Notes: generated by a model not told the origin, from the sequence alone. 64,000 nucleotides of DNA from Adiantum capillus-veneris (GCA_014529385.2 CM043946.1:38640058-38704057); one strand, 5' to 3'. Positions 1-12,097 are shown, counted from the first letter of the stretch. A program made the numbers and translations.

Positions 1-640
1 AATGAAAGTGATTTGGATTTGGACTTATGCTGTGGAATTGGAATTGGATTGGGATTTGGTATCTCGTGATTATTATGGCAGTGTTTATGTGATGAGACTT
101 GACATTATGACATTACTGATGAGTGTGACCAATGATATCCTGATTCATCAGGGTATGACATATACTGCTTATTCTAGTGGTATGGGACACTAGAATAGGT
201 AGTATGTGGATGACGGAAGGCATAAGCTAATGTTGTTTAGTTTCATAAATTTTTCTTTCATTATTTGATGTTTTTGACACAACATACTAATCACTGTTTT
301 TTACAAGTATTGTTTGCAGATTTTTATCTTCGCAACTGAGGACAGTTGCTTTCCAACAAAGAGGTATGTTATGGAATTGATATCTTATTATTTATTGCAG
401 TTGTGACAGGTGGAAAGGCTTGACCGAGCTAAGCTATTGCAAAAGGATATCATATTTTATGTACAATTTATTATTCAAGTGCTCTTTATGAGCTTTGGCC
501 ATTTATGACCGGTCGGCCAGTTTGTACTCACTTTGACCATTCAAGAATCTATAAATTAAATACGTGCAAGAGGAAAATATTACCGTTATGAGCGGTACGT
601 TTCAACCAATTAAACTATAAGCCCACTATTGGCCCTCTCA
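1..640. other. Unrecognised spacer with splice-like blocks
   Basis: No protein family is recognisable. A TTTGCAG acceptor-like signal at 313-319 precedes a 44-base block (320-363) followed by GTATG, and a second ATTGCAG at 394-400 precedes another block. Together they look like a small exon pair of an unknown or decayed gene. This is weak evidence because such signals are common in AT-rich plant DNA. Confidence 0.2.
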
Positions 641-644
641 GGTA

Positions 645-923
645 ATGGAGTCAATAGATTTGTTAAGGCAAAAAAACAAACACCTTAACATGATCCGTGA
701 TACCGACTATGCAACCCCCAGCGATGACCTAGTAATAGGTAACGCAAAGGTCGCTAAGCAATGCCATGAAAGACTTAAAGAGTGGTCAGTAGACATCTCA
801 GAAGGGAAGTCGTTAATATCTGACAGTGAAAACTTGAAATTATCGTTGGGTAAGTTAAGTTCCAACCCACACGAAAGGCATAACGATCTAAGCGTTGTCT
901 CAGAGAAAGACTTAGTGAAATAG
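645..923 (+). CDS. Hypothetical 92-codon ORF
   Basis: An ORF from ATG at 645 to TAG at 921-923. The product would be hydrophilic and charged, rich in Lys, Asp and Ser, with no signal peptide, membrane segment or motif that I recognise. It is bounded on the right by the start of organelle-like sequence near 930 and has no recognisable promoter. It may be a chance ORF in old repeat or organelle-derived DNA. No function is proposed. Confidence 0.2.
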   Translation: MESIDLLRQKNKHLNMIRDTDYATPSDDLVIGNAKVAKQCHERLKEWSVDISEGKSLISDSENLKLSLGKLSSNPHERHNDLSVVSEKDLVK

Positions 924-929
924 ACATGT

Positions 930-3190
930 CTGTAAGAATGCGGACTACCCGCACCTAGACAAAAAGACCCGCTTCACTGTTCCCTGCAATTGGCTTCGGG
1001 CTCTTCTTACGCAGCTCGGATAAAAGGCAAAAAAACCAACTTCTTTTTCAAAACAAAAATACCGGCACACTTTTGCTTTAGGGTCATTATCTTCATGGGC
1101 AGCATTTGCAGGTGAAGGATGGACGCGAGATGAGATTAGGATTCTAAGCCGACTAAGTGAGTGCATGCGAGGCTTGATTGGCAAATAGGACCAATCAAGC
1201 GATCTCGATTGTCATACGTAGCCTTGTTACTTACAATTAATATCGACTTAACCTGCCTCTGACTTTGAAAAAAGTCCATGAAAATCCGAGATGTTATGAT
1301 AATTGGTTTAGGCGACTAGGTTTTTAGGATTAAAGATTAATGTACGATTGTCTAAACGGTATGATTATAGCCAACTAATAAATAGACACGCAATAGCACC
1401 ACACCAGGCCATTATCCTCGGCCTTACGGCCAAGGGCCCATGTAAGTGCCTTTGGGTATCTATTTTTCAAGTAGCACGCATGCAGGATATCAACCCAGTC
1501 ACCCACCCGATTCTCCTTTTATAAAGGGGGGTCGGGGAAGACCCAACCTCTCGGGAATTAAAGAAGACAATGTTTATTTATTTCATCTAGGAGGTAAGGT
1601 TTCGGAGAATTATAGTGGGGTTCGGAAAATCAAGCAAGGGTTTGTTTTTTAGACTCAACTTCCAAATAATATAGGTAATAGTAGTCTAGACAATGGAAGG
1701 AAAAAAGAAGAGGTATCCACTCTTGATACTAGACTAACCGGCTTGCTTTTTAAACTAAGCCCCTTCCACCTACTATAGTGCTTCTTTGTCTATTACTTTA
1801 CCTCAGTGCTTTTTTATCTGCAAAACATTACGAAAACAGCAACGGCGACGGTATAGCAAGGGAAAGCGTTGTAGCGTTTGGGACTCCTTTCGTTAAAAGA
1901 GAAAGTGTTGATTGTCTATTCTTTAGGCACTCATAAGAAACTAATCTCTCCTAGAGGACACGTATGGGAAGTATTCATCTCTAGCAATCCCAAAGTATTT
2001 AAGGTTTTAACCATTCTGTGTAACCATTAGGATGCTCCAAAAACACTGGAGTATAGAAAGGATACACTACTATCAAAGCATTCTTTAAAAACCACATCTT
2101 ATTCTTCTCAAGTGGATGATTCGCTCCATTCAACGCTGTCGTGTGAAAGTTCCTTTCATCATTTAAGAATTCAACTGATTTTAGGTAATCCATCCCTATG
2201 TAGCACGACATAAAAGGTGCTATGAAAAACACGTAACCAACCGAATTACGTGAAATAGATAAATCGATCTGGTTAGGGCATTCTTTAAAACTTACTTCAG
2301 AAAGGGAAGAATCATCCGAGACTAGACTGCGGGTTTTTCATCTTTTGTATCCATAACCTTTCTGAAAGCCAAAGCGTAGCTTACCTTTCTTTTTACGATT
2401 TGATTGCTAGCCACGAAAAGGGAAGATAAAGCCCTTGACCTGACAAGTACTCAACGCCTATGCCTATGCAAGAGGGCACCAGCTCTAAAGTTCATAACAA
2501 GAGCTTAGCTTTCTTTTAGAGCCTACAGGGCAGGGCTATGTTTTTTTTTACTTCTAACGCGGGCGGCGAAAGTTTTCCTAACATACACTCTTCCGTTCAC
2601 TACGCAAGCGGGGCGATAAGAGCCCGCTTGTGAGGCGAATGGAAAAGAAAAAGTGCTTTTGTCGAAGAAAAAATGATTAATTCTTTGTTATACGATCCCT
2701 CATTTTCCAACTTTATCTTGGAAGTAGCATGTCAGAGCTTAGGTCTCTCTTCCACTCTCTCTCTCTCTAGGCGTGGCCACTTTGGGCTCCTAAAAAGAGG
2801 GCCTTTAGGTGAGAACCGTTGCTTTTTTGGGCCTTTTTCCGTTTTTAGCCGGTTTACTTGCCAAATCAAGCAGGCCTTCCTGTTTTGGATGCGAGGCTAT
2901 GGTGCATGAAAAGTAGAGCTCTTGGGCTTGTAAGGGGCGCCATGGGGAGATAGAAGGTAGCGCCAGCACCTCTGGGCCGTAGCTGGCCTCGATATTCCCT
3001 GCCATTATCTTCTGTGAGAGCGCAGTTGGAGTCATGCTGCCTACTTGTTTTGGGGCTTCAATAACTTGCCGAATTCACATTCAAAGGCCTTTGGCCATTA
3101 GCATTGAGCCTTGGCCACTATAAGTGGCCCTTCCCATAGAAAATTCAGCGAAGCGAGGCGGTAAAACAACCCTCAGCTTCCCATCAAATC
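930..3190. other. Organelle-like (mitochondrial-type) DNA insertion, candidate
   Basis: Composition changes here from AT-rich transposon DNA to the mixed, GC-richer style of angiosperm mitochondrial intergenic DNA, with phrases such as the GAAGCGAGGCGG motif near 3150 and CAAGCGGGGCGATAAGAG near 2605-2625. Small ORFs at 1999-2232 (minus) and 2673-2909 (plus) lie inside, but I cannot assign either to a known mitochondrial gene. No rRNA, tRNA or standard respiratory gene was recognised. The organellar origin is an inference from style, not a match; alternatives are a GC-richer nuclear repeat or a plastid fragment. Confidence 0.35.
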
Positions 3191-3756
3191 ACGAGGATGG
3201 ACTACGCTCAGTGCCTGCAGAAGATTACAGCACCTGCAGTTTTTTTTTTTGAGCAAAGACTTCAAGAGTCGTTCAAGCTACGATTTTAAGAGTCGTTCAA
3301 GCGACGACTTCAAAGCAACATACGAGTCGACCATAGACATAATAATTCAGTATTCCGATCAGGCTGCAAACTCCGACTGATTTTTCCATTTGCATAAGGT
3401 GCAAATCCGGTTATCGGCTACTACGCATTGATCGGTGTTTTCAAGTACATCCTCGGTTGCAAATCAATTGCTGATTTTGCGGTTTCTTGGGATTTACAAT
3501 CTGACTTCGAATTCGGCTTTCGGTTCAGTTGAAGGAATAATTACCCAGTTAATTATCGCAACCTACTATGAGCTAGTGCTGAAGCTCCTCGGTGATTTCA
3601 CCTCTTCGCCAATTCTACCGGGACTTTAAATTCACCTTCTTTACGACTGCCGACGAATTTAGCACGGCTAACTACCTCTGTGTTCGATACGTCTACGAGT
3701 TTTTGTTGCACTTCAAGGTACTGCTTCCTCTTTTGTTCGCACAACATAGATTCGCC
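3191..3756. repeat. Leader-like region with short direct repeats
   Basis: Contains two imperfect copies of a phrase beginning AGAGTCGTTCAAGC at about 3267-3310, then unique-looking sequence leading into the gag-like ORF at 3757. It may be the 5' leader of the element that owns that ORF. No LTR boundary or primer-binding site was identified. Confidence 0.25.
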
Positions 3757-4353
3757 ATGAGTGCAGAAATTGATGATCAACACATGTTTGACTTTGAATA
3801 CCTGGAATTGGCTACACCTGTGGATGTCATGGGGCCGGATACTCTCACGGAGAGTACCATCGTGGCAACAGGAATGGACGATGCAAACCCAGGTGATCTA
3901 TCTCTGTCTCCTCATTTTTCAACCCCTCCTCCTCATAGCGTGTTGGATATTCTAGAGGATGACAGTCAATTGCCAGATGCTAGGGAGTTTGTCACTCGAC
4001 AGGACTCGAAAACTTTTGATGCCCGATTTTGCAAGCTCGCTGTCAAGGTTCAAATCTTGGTTACACAAGTAGAAAATCTTACACAACTAATTTACAGAAT
4101 GCTACGAGAATCATCTCTCCACTTGCCAGCAACCCAGGGGGTTGCCAATTTACTAGTTATGACCAAAGAGGTCCAACATGTCCACAATAATTCGCTTGTC
4201 GGAACAAATCGAGGCACGACCAACGTGGTCAAGAAGCGCCTATCACCATCTGAATTTCAACGTGCAAAAAGTCAAAAATTATGCTTTATTTGCATAGAAA
4301 CACATAAAAAAGAGCAATGTCCACATGTCGGACAACTTAAGCATGATGCATGA
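3757..4353 (+). pseudogene. Gag-like ORF with degenerate zinc knuckle
   Basis: The open frame runs from 3592 to 4353; ATG 3757 gives a plausible product of about 198 residues. The N-terminal half is acidic with Pro/Ser-rich stretches. The C-terminal part has a basic Lys-Arg-Leu-Ser-Pro-Ser-Glu-Phe phrase followed by C-x2-C-x3-H-x4-C, one residue short of the retroviral CCHC knuckle (C-x2-C-x4-H-x4-C). Gypsy Gag proteins commonly have such a basic phrase before the knuckle, so a retrotransposon gag relic is the most likely reading. Protease and polymerase do not follow in frame. It lies upstream of a repeat block interrupted by the TTAA-flanked element A. A fast-evolving host gene is not excluded. 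Confidence 0.4.
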
Positions 4354-5540
4354 GTTTGTCATTTGACATAAACTCTAGTTTTGGTGCATGGCACAATAGT
4401 TATATGGATTTTGAACATGTTATCTTAGCCATTGTATCATTGTTGAATATGGATTTTTAGCGTATTGTAAGTTTTTCTGAATTGGGTACTGTTACGCCCC
4501 AATTGTCTTTCTGCCATAGTCATTTTTTGGTACAACTAGTCACATCATTTTGGCTTATACGATTTGCCAAAAACAATATGAGATGCATGCAAGATCATTG
4601 AATTAGAGTGTATATGATACACGTGTCCTACAAATTTACATCTCGCATTTACTTTCGACAGTATTGTGAAAAGCCAAATGCTTGGCAAACTTCACATGAC
4701 ACAAGGATTCTAATTTGTACTCCGATTAACTCGGCGACAAGAGCAGTTGGCAACCAAGTTTGGGGCACCTACATTATTCAGGATATCATATCATCGAATC
4801 CCTACCAGTCTAGCCGATGCAAGGCACTTATGGTGTTGACTTTTACGGTTGTCATGGTAGCCACGGGCTTTCGTTTCTGTATGCAAGGCATGCTACCCGG
4901 ATGGTATAAAATACGTTGTCACAAATCAACTCTATCAAGGACACTATTTGTTACGCATTGATTACCATAATTTTTGGTTGCTATCAAGGCACACAAAACA
5001 ACCTAAAACTTCTACTGGATTCAGAACCCATACACGGTAGACAGTCAAGATCTGACTTGTGTTCCCTCTCGCGATGCGAGCATCATACAGTCAGATGGTA
5101 CCATGCTTATAGAATAAGTTGCCAGTCAGACATAAGATGTCTAAGTGCACACATTCTGGGCACCAACAAACTAGACATTCAAGGAAAGTTCCTCAGCCCA
5201 GCATGCTCTGTTGTTCGTTCTTCACCTCTTTTTCTAAGGAGCAACATGGAGCAAGACTAATGAGGGTCCCTCTCACTCCCGTCATAGAGTGTTTGCAGTT
5301 ACCTCCACAGACAAGTACATCTTGTGCTTGAAGGATGTTCCTTTTTACACATCCTTACATGAGACATATTGCACATGTGGAGAATATGTGTCTATGGACT
5401 GATATTGGTGCCATTATTTCAATTATGTGTCACGACAAAGTCCCTAGGTGCTGGTCACATCTGTTTTCTAGACCATTTTTAGCATGACGTATCAGGAGCA
5501 ATTTTGTGGCAAAAAACTGTCGGATACTACGAACGACTTG
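4354..5540. other. Old repeat-like DNA, no recognised gene
   Basis: Short plus-strand ORFs at 4608-4961 and 4916-5260 overlap in different frames and show no known domain. The flank up to 5540 and the sequence resuming at 6888 were one locus before element A inserted. Probably decayed interior of the element carrying the gag-like ORF. Confidence 0.3.
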
Positions 5541-6887
5541 TTAACACTAGGTTGGTAACCTAACAGGACATAAAAGTGTCCTTTCAGGGTTTTGAAAAAA
5601 ACCTCCAAAACCATAGTAGATCCACTCATTTTGTAAAATCCTTTCATGAGGTTATAGTTCAAGGCCTACTCTACATGTAAAAAATAAGAAAATTGTAAAA
5701 TTTCTCATCTTTTGGTCACACCAAGTCTCCAAAGTTGATGGAGGAGTACATTTTCATCAAAACAGTCATTTCTTATGTTTTGTTGCATAAAAATAAGATT
5801 AGGGATTTTTGTAGGACTTGAGATAAATTCCCTAGTTAACTTCAATGGGTTGGTGATCAAAACATATGATTGCTTCTCACTCACTATTTTTTGTTTTGCC
5901 AAAAGAAATAGGTACAAAAATGTTGAATTTTTACCAATCTGCAAACCTATCATCAAATTTTCTATAGCCACGCTCAATACAAATAATATATGCATGTTTT
6001 CTTAGTTCCCTATTTTCCTTTAGGTTTATAAGGATCCATGGAGCATGTCAAAAGAATAATACATCTCTTACCAAGGGGAATCTTGGGGACAAAGATGAAG
6101 TGCTAAATACAGCAAACATGAAAAAACTGGGTTCAACCATATGAGTTGTAGAATCCCATGGAAATTATTCAATATCTAGCCAAATTTGATCCTTATGACT
6201 AGATATGGTTACTACCTACAAAATGCATGTAGTTGTCACAAGAAACTAACAATATTGAAAAAGCTATACTTGATATACTAGAATGTTTTGTTTCCTTCTA
6301 TAATTGAAAAAATCAACCATCGCTGTATACTATGCAAAATAGGGTATTAGGTGCCCCAAAACTCAAGGAATATTAGCTTTATGTTACAATATGGGACATA
6401 GAATATCAAAACTGCATTTGGATATCATGAAAGCCACCAAAAAAATCATAGAAGAGCTAAAATTGGCTAAAAAATAGGATTTGACAATTTTTGTAATTTG
6501 GTCATAACTTACAACTTTAACATTTATTTCTCCCTAGAAGCATCAGGACATGTTGAGGACTACTAAAGATAGTTCTCTAGCATTATAGACCTCACAAACA
6601 TGAATTCTAGAGTGGTATAGTTGCAAAAAGTTGAAAAAAGCCAAAAACAAGACCCGTTTTTTCACACAGTTTAGGTTGAGAAATGTTGTGCAAGGACAAG
6701 GTTAAAGATGGAATTGATATTCCAAAAAAATGTCGAGTTTTTTTCAGCTCATAAGACAACTTTCTAGACAGATAGCACCTCAAAATCCATTTTGAAACTC
6801 TTAACATAATTCAAGGAAAATGGTCACTTAACAACACATAAAAGTGTCCCAGGACATAAAAGTGTCCCATTACCAACCTAGTGTTAA
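5541..6887. mobile_element. TTAA-flanked non-autonomous DNA element, copy A
   Basis: The element spans 5545-6883 (1,339 bases) and is flanked on both sides by TTAA (5541-5544 and 6884-6887). Its termini are perfect inverted repeats of 14 bases: CACTAGGTTGGTAA at the left and its reverse complement at the right end. Near both ends is the short palindromic motif GGACATAAAAGTGTCC, once on the left and in tandem variants on the right. There is no transposase-sized ORF. A second copy (B) lies at 43166-44543 in inverse orientation, with matching ends and related interior. TTAA duplication is typical of piggyBac-type transposases; a TA- or TWA-targeting family cannot be excluded because TTAA is palindromic. 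Confidence 0.7.
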
Positions 6888-7688
6888 GGTACAAGTACTG
6901 CTAAACAACATTACAGATAGTTGTTAATACATACAGCAAGGCTATAGGTTGTTAATGAGAAAGTTTCATTGTCTGTACCTAGAAGTGATCAATGTTTCAC
7001 CTTCTATTGACATTCGGATGTTTCAGCAAGGCTTGCAAAAGATTGCAACTAAAAGTATTTAGTGTCTTCTTAGAACTATTTACATTCCTTTTAATGTGTG
7101 CTAGGCACATCACATTTTGCCATAAGTATTGGCAAGGACTAGTATGGATATACAGGTTCGGGTTAGTTTTTGCTAAATGCATGCACACTAGGTGTTATGG
7201 GCCCTAGTGTTTAGCAAAGGCTGATTTCGAACGGCATGCATATTCCTAAGGTTGTTGCTTATGAAGCATTCTGCACTTTATATGCACTATCTCTATGAGA
7301 TAACTTTTGGGTCTACTAAATCACCAACAGAGGTCATGGCTCGGTTTGGGCGTTTGTAGATTTTCTCAAGTTAACCACGATGGTTGTATGCTACTATGAT
7401 TCCCCGTTTACCAGTCATCTGGGATGACTGTCTGTAAACCGTGAGGAAAACACACCTCAATACTGTCAGTTATCCAAGGAGATAGGCAGATTACAAAGAG
7501 TAATCTTGTGCCAAAGGATCTGCTAAGATCATACGTTAGCACAACGCATTTCTGAAGAGATGATTTTCTCCCTATTCTAGAATTTGCTGAAGTACGATTT
7601 TCGACTTTGAACACCTCTTGTGGTGGGGTTGGAGATTGTGTCAATACTTTCATACGTCAACGACTGACCAGGTGTGCTGACAAAGTAT
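6888..7688. other. Continuation of the repeat interrupted by element A
   Basis: No recognisable protein. ORFs at 6992-7207 (plus) and 7408-7653 (minus) are short and lack motifs. The segment ends where the Tat-like LTR begins with TGATAG at 7689. Confidence 0.3.
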
Positions 7689-9310
7689 TGATAGCCATTT
7701 TTCGGCTCTCATAAAATAATTTTAAGAAACACTTCACCCCACAAAAACACCCTAGCACAATGACTAGGCTCGCTTTTTCATTGTAAATAGTGTGCGTGTG
7801 TTTAGTTTTTTTATCACATTTTTTTTATTAAATCGTTAAGTGAGTCATTGGGCTAGGAGACAAAAAAATAAATTTATAATATTACGGTTCTCTTTATATG
7901 TAAATATTTTCTATCAAATAAAGGACCGAAGTATAAAGGTTTTTTTTCAAAAATTTTGTATTTATATAAATACATATTCCTAGGTGTGTCTTATCAGGCC
8001 TAAGTATGCTAGCTTCCATCGCGTGTCATTCCTTATACATATTTTACTATCATTCTATCCCTTAAGCTCAATTCACACAAGCCTTGAAAAACCTTTATGT
8101 GACTTCATTGTAAAAATTCACCAATAACCTTATCGGCTCCGTCATATTTTTTTCCATCCCTCCCAGTTAAATATTCATAACTACATAGATTTTATCTTCA
8201 AATAAATTCCATGAATTACTCAAAGTAGAGAATAACTGAGGGTCCATTCCCTCATGATTTTTCTCTTTTTATTTTATTTATTTTTTGCCACCATGCATCC
8301 CATGTGTCCATTTTTCATGACTAGCTAGCCTATCTTCTTACCCCACAAGTATATATTATATTTGATACTTATCCTATACCATACATGTGTGCAAGATCCT
8401 TGGCAATATTAGGTCATGGTTGATGTATGGGGGGCTCACTTGGAAGACTACAAAGGAAAAAGAATCAAATAGTGGCCCACTTCAAGCTTTATTAGGTGTT
8501 GTAGGGACAGCTTTTTGCTCGAATTTTGGCACCTTCTTATGATCCTAAATGGAGGATACTTCCAATAGACAAAACGTAGCTCGTGAGCTGAAGTATTTTC
8601 CATAATGTTTTCAGAAATTTTGAAGTCAAGTGCGATTTTACATGAAATTTATGGCCAACTTCAAAATTGCCACCTCATACACCCAAAAAATCTTCCTATT
8701 TCTCTCACCCTTCCACACACCTACTCACTCTTACAAACTCCTCCCTCTCCTTCCCACTCCCAAACCTGCAACTCCCATGTCCTAATTCACCCTCTTCACC
8801 ATTGCCACTTCTGTCACACCTCCATAGCCTTCATCCTCCATTTCTACACCCTATGTGTCCCCCTTTCTCTCTACATATATGTCCATATTACCATACTCTC
8901 TTCAGCTTTGTAAAGAACTTCCAAAAATAAAAAAAATCCAAGGATAACCTCTGCAAATGAAGACTTTTATCATGAATTTTCCAAGGTTTGAAGATAACAT
9001 ACCTTCATCGACACGTGCTACTTCGCCATGCTTACCGCTTCTTCCATCGGTGCTTTAAAGAGGTGAATGTCAACTTCTCCAAAGCTTCAACCTCTCTTTA
9101 CAAGCTCATCCCTTCTCTGACTTTTCTCATCATATATCTCACCATTTGGTGAATGATTTTTTAAATATGTTTTAGTGATAATTACTAACTACAAACCACT
9201 AACCTTATTGTAAAATGCACCCTCTACTAGAGTAGGCACTCCCAAATTATTCACTCAATCCCTCTCTCCTTTCATCCTCAATAATTCTCTTCCCTTGAGC
9301 CCACATCCAT
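7689..9310 (+). repeat. 5' LTR of Tat-like element, 3'-truncated
   Basis: Begins TGATAGCC and matches 12125-13746 base for base over 1,622 positions with few scattered substitutions. The match stops after CCCACATCCAT at 9310, where the other copy continues with GTGACTC and this copy enters reverse transcriptase sequence. ORFs visible here are non-coding and repeated in the other LTR. Confidence 0.9.
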
Positions 9311-10052
9311 CATTCCAACGTTTCATGAACATGGTGTTTCAAGAATTCTTTGGAAAGTCAATTAGGGTGTTCATTGACGATTTCTGCATTTATAGCTCAA
9401 AATCATTTCATCTACGAAGGGTAGAAGAAGGTTTAAAGAAGCTCTACGACATGGGAGGTCAACTCAACCCTGACAAATGTATCATAGGTGAGGATGAAGT
9501 GATCTTGCTTGGTCACAAGGTTTCCTATAAAGGCATTGAGGTGGATCCTTCAAAGGCAAAGGCTCTTATTGAGCTCCCATCACCCAAGAATCTCAAAGAG
9601 GTCATCTCATTCATTCAAAAGGTGAAGTATATGTCACGCTTTATTCACTTAGCTTGGGAGTTGCTTCACCCTTTGCAAAAGTTGACACAACAAGTAGAAT
9701 TTGCATGGTCTGATGATCTTGAAGAGTATTTTTGTAATATTAAAGTCATTCTGTCAGAGCTACCAACACTCATGCCTCCTTGTTGGGAGTACACATTCTT
9801 TGTAGCTCTAGTGTTGGGAAGGAAACAATTGGTGTAGTTTTATTACAACAAGATCCCCACACTACCAGAATGCGACCCATCTACTTTTCTAGTAGGGTCA
9901 TGAATGCCTTGGAGAGAGGCTACACGGAGGCAGAACTCATGATGATTTCTCTCATGTTTGCGGTGAGAAAGTTTAGATTCTACTTGCTACCAAAATCTTT
10001 TGTAATTCTCACTCTGCAAAAAATTTGTTCCCTTGGGTGTCATCTCAAATGA
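9295..10052 (+). pseudogene. Tat-like reverse transcriptase and RNase H, 5'-truncated
   Basis: Encodes the gypsy reverse transcriptase from the F-Q-R-F-M-N-M motif onward. The catalytic FIDD box is intact, followed by the thumb/connection region (LLGHKVSYKGIEVDPSKAKA and onward). At about 9830 the frame shifts; the next frame (9780-10052) carries the RNase H segment with IGVVLLQQD and EAELMMI. Another shift near 10040 leads to the third frame. These enzymes copy element RNA into DNA and remove the RNA strand. The fingers and the first part of the palm are deleted and replaced by LTR sequence, so the protein cannot be made intact. The start at 9295 is only the ORF limit. Confidence 0.85.
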
Positions 10053-10822
10053 ATCTTAGTACTAGGATTTCAAAGTGGATTATGGAGTTGCAAGAGTTTC
10101 AATACTCTTTCAAAGTAGAAGATAGTGTGCGTGCACAATTGGCAGGGATCCTTACTTATAGGGTACATGAGAAGGAGATTAAGGTGCCTGAAGTAAAGAC
10201 CTTACCATTGCCACCACCTAAAAGTATTCCTAATGATTTTACCTTGTTCTTTGATGGAGCTTTTCGAAGAGTCACAGGAAAAGTAGGGGGAGGGATAGTA
10301 TTGCTCAACCCAAGTGGAGCGGTGGTCATGAAAGAGAAGGTCAATCTACCAGGTTCAACTAGAAACAATGAAGCGAAATACGACACACTACTTCACGGTT
10401 TAAAATTGTGCATTGGCCAAGGTATACGACGTATCATGGTAAAGGGAGATGCACTTCTCATTGTGAAGCAGATTTTAGGTATTTGGGCATGCAAGAATGA
10501 AAACCTAAGGACAAAATTTCATGCCATTCATAGGTTGTTTAATCAATTTGAAGAAGTGCAACTATATCATATCCCTAGGAAACAAAATGAAGATGCAGAT
10601 TTACTTGCACAAAAAGCAGTTGCATGTGTTGAGATTGAAGTGCAGGTCATAATGGCAGCAACAGTGTTGAAGCAACCAAGGTACCAGGGGATGGAGTCAT
10701 TGGCTCCCATTGTGAGCTACATTTTAGAGGGTGAGTTTCTAGAGGGGTTCACAAAGGCTCAAAAGCGGAGGCTCATTAAGAAGGCGAGTTCATACTTGTT
10801 TTTGGAAGGTGCCCTTTACTAA
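10025..10822 (+). pseudogene. Archaeal-type RNase H (aRNH) domain of Tat-like pol
   Basis: A connection segment is followed by a second RNase H fold. Visible acidic residues fit the active site: FDGA (first Asp), NNEAKYDTLL (Glu), VKGDALLIVKQ (Asp) and EDADLLAQKA (last Asp). Tat-lineage gypsy elements acquired this domain between their own RNase H and integrase. The frame ends at a TAA (10820-10822), but coding similarity continues in the same frame into integrase, so this is a nonsense mutation rather than a true C-terminus. A related fragment lies at 41345-41690. Confidence 0.85.
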
Positions 10823-12097
10823 AGGGGAAAAGATCAAGTTTGTAGGAGAATACCAACAACCAAGGAGATTCCAGCCATTCTTGAAGGTTTGCATGAGGAA
10901 GCGTGTGGTGGTCATTTTGCACAGGAACTCACTGCAAAAAAGATTTTTCTTGCCGGATATGTTTGGCCAAGCTTGCACATTGATGTTCAACATTGGTGTA
11001 AAAGCTACCACAATTGTCAGATTAATGGAAACAAGCGTCTGTTACATGGTCCACGTCAGTTAGTCCTTGGAAATGGTGCGTTTGAAAAATGGGGCATTGA
11101 TGCTATGGGTCCATTGCCCATGACTAAAAATGGAAAATTGTATATCTTGGTGGCTATACACTACATGACTAGGTGGGTAGAAGCTCAAAGTGTGGCAAGA
11201 GTGAATGAGAGGACAATTAGCAAGTTTGTGTACACTCACATTTGTTGCAGATTTGGCACACCTTTGGAGATTGTTTCTGATAATGGTCCAAGGTTTAGGA
11301 AGGGCTTGCTCACGAAAAATTGTGATGAGCTTCACATTCTACATCTGCATAGCACACCCTACTACCCTCAGTCAAATGGTTTGGTAGAGAAGTCTAATGG
11401 TATCATTGCACGAATCATCCGGAAGATGGTAAAGAACAAGACAAAGATATGGGATGACTTCTTGGATGGAGAATTGTGGGCCTATCGGACTACCTACAAG
11501 GAAGCGACAGAGTTCACACCCTTCCACCTTGTCTATGGTCAAGAAGCTTTGCAACCCATCGAGCTCAACATTCCAACAATGCGACTTCATGGAAAGGTGG
11601 CACAAGGAGAAGAAGCAGCATGGGAAGATCGACTTCTTACCCTCACACAACTAGAATGGAAACGGGAGGCGGCTTATGAGTGCTATAAAAGAAAGTCTAT
11701 GCAAATAAAGGACAAGCTCGACAAAAAGGTGAAAGACAAAGGGATCAAGGAAGGAGATTTGGTGCTAAGGTACGATAATCGCCTTGACAATCGCTTTGAT
11801 GTGAAGATCAATACCAGATGGTAGGGACCATACATTGTCAAGAAGACCTTCAACTCTAGCTACTATCACCTCATGGATTTGGATAGCAAGGAGCACCCCA
11901 ACAAGGTGAATGGGTTTCGATTAAAGCCTTACTTGAGTCGAGTTCTACCAGAGGATCTACAAGAGCATGGAACAATTACAATACCATGTAAGTCTTTGAT
12001 CTTGGTACTACAAAATAAAGATTCAACTAAGCCACCAAATATCACGAAGGATCGAAAAACACTCTCATTGGAAGATATGCCTTTTGATGGTACATGA
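10823..12097 (+). pseudogene. Tat-like integrase with C-terminal domain
   Basis: In frame with the preceding RNase H after the TAA. The zinc-binding region has LHEEACGGHF and WCKSYHNCQ (HHCC pattern). The catalytic core shows WGIDAMGPLP (first Asp), IVSDNGPRF (second Asp) and NGLVEKSNG (Glu), all intact. A TAG at 11822-11824 follows NTRW where the copy near 63725 has Glu, so it is a point nonsense mutation; the frame then runs to TGA at 12095-12097. Integrase inserts the cDNA into host chromosomes. The polypurine tract and 3' LTR follow within 30 bases. Confidence 0.88.

Noticed and set aside
2805-3035. Minus ORF of 76 codons in the organelle-like segment
   Set aside because: Antisense to another weak ORF and without a recognisable organellar protein motif.
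5545-6883. Classification of the TTAA-flanked elements as CACTA because they start CACTAG
   Set aside because: CACTA elements make identical 3-bp duplications; here the 3 bases beside the ends are TAA and TTA, while TTAA fits both ends in both copies. The subterminal motifs also differ from the real CACTA element.
7195-7220. CACTAG...CTAGTG short inverted repeat
   Set aside because: Only 7-base arms with no TTAA or other duplication; not a member of the TTAA-flanked family.
8605-8930. Overlapping plus ORFs of about 90-100 codons, repeated at 13041-13396
   Set aside because: They lie inside the two LTR copies, are Pro/Ser/His low-complexity and exist in both LTRs by sequence identity; LTR sequence, not a gene.
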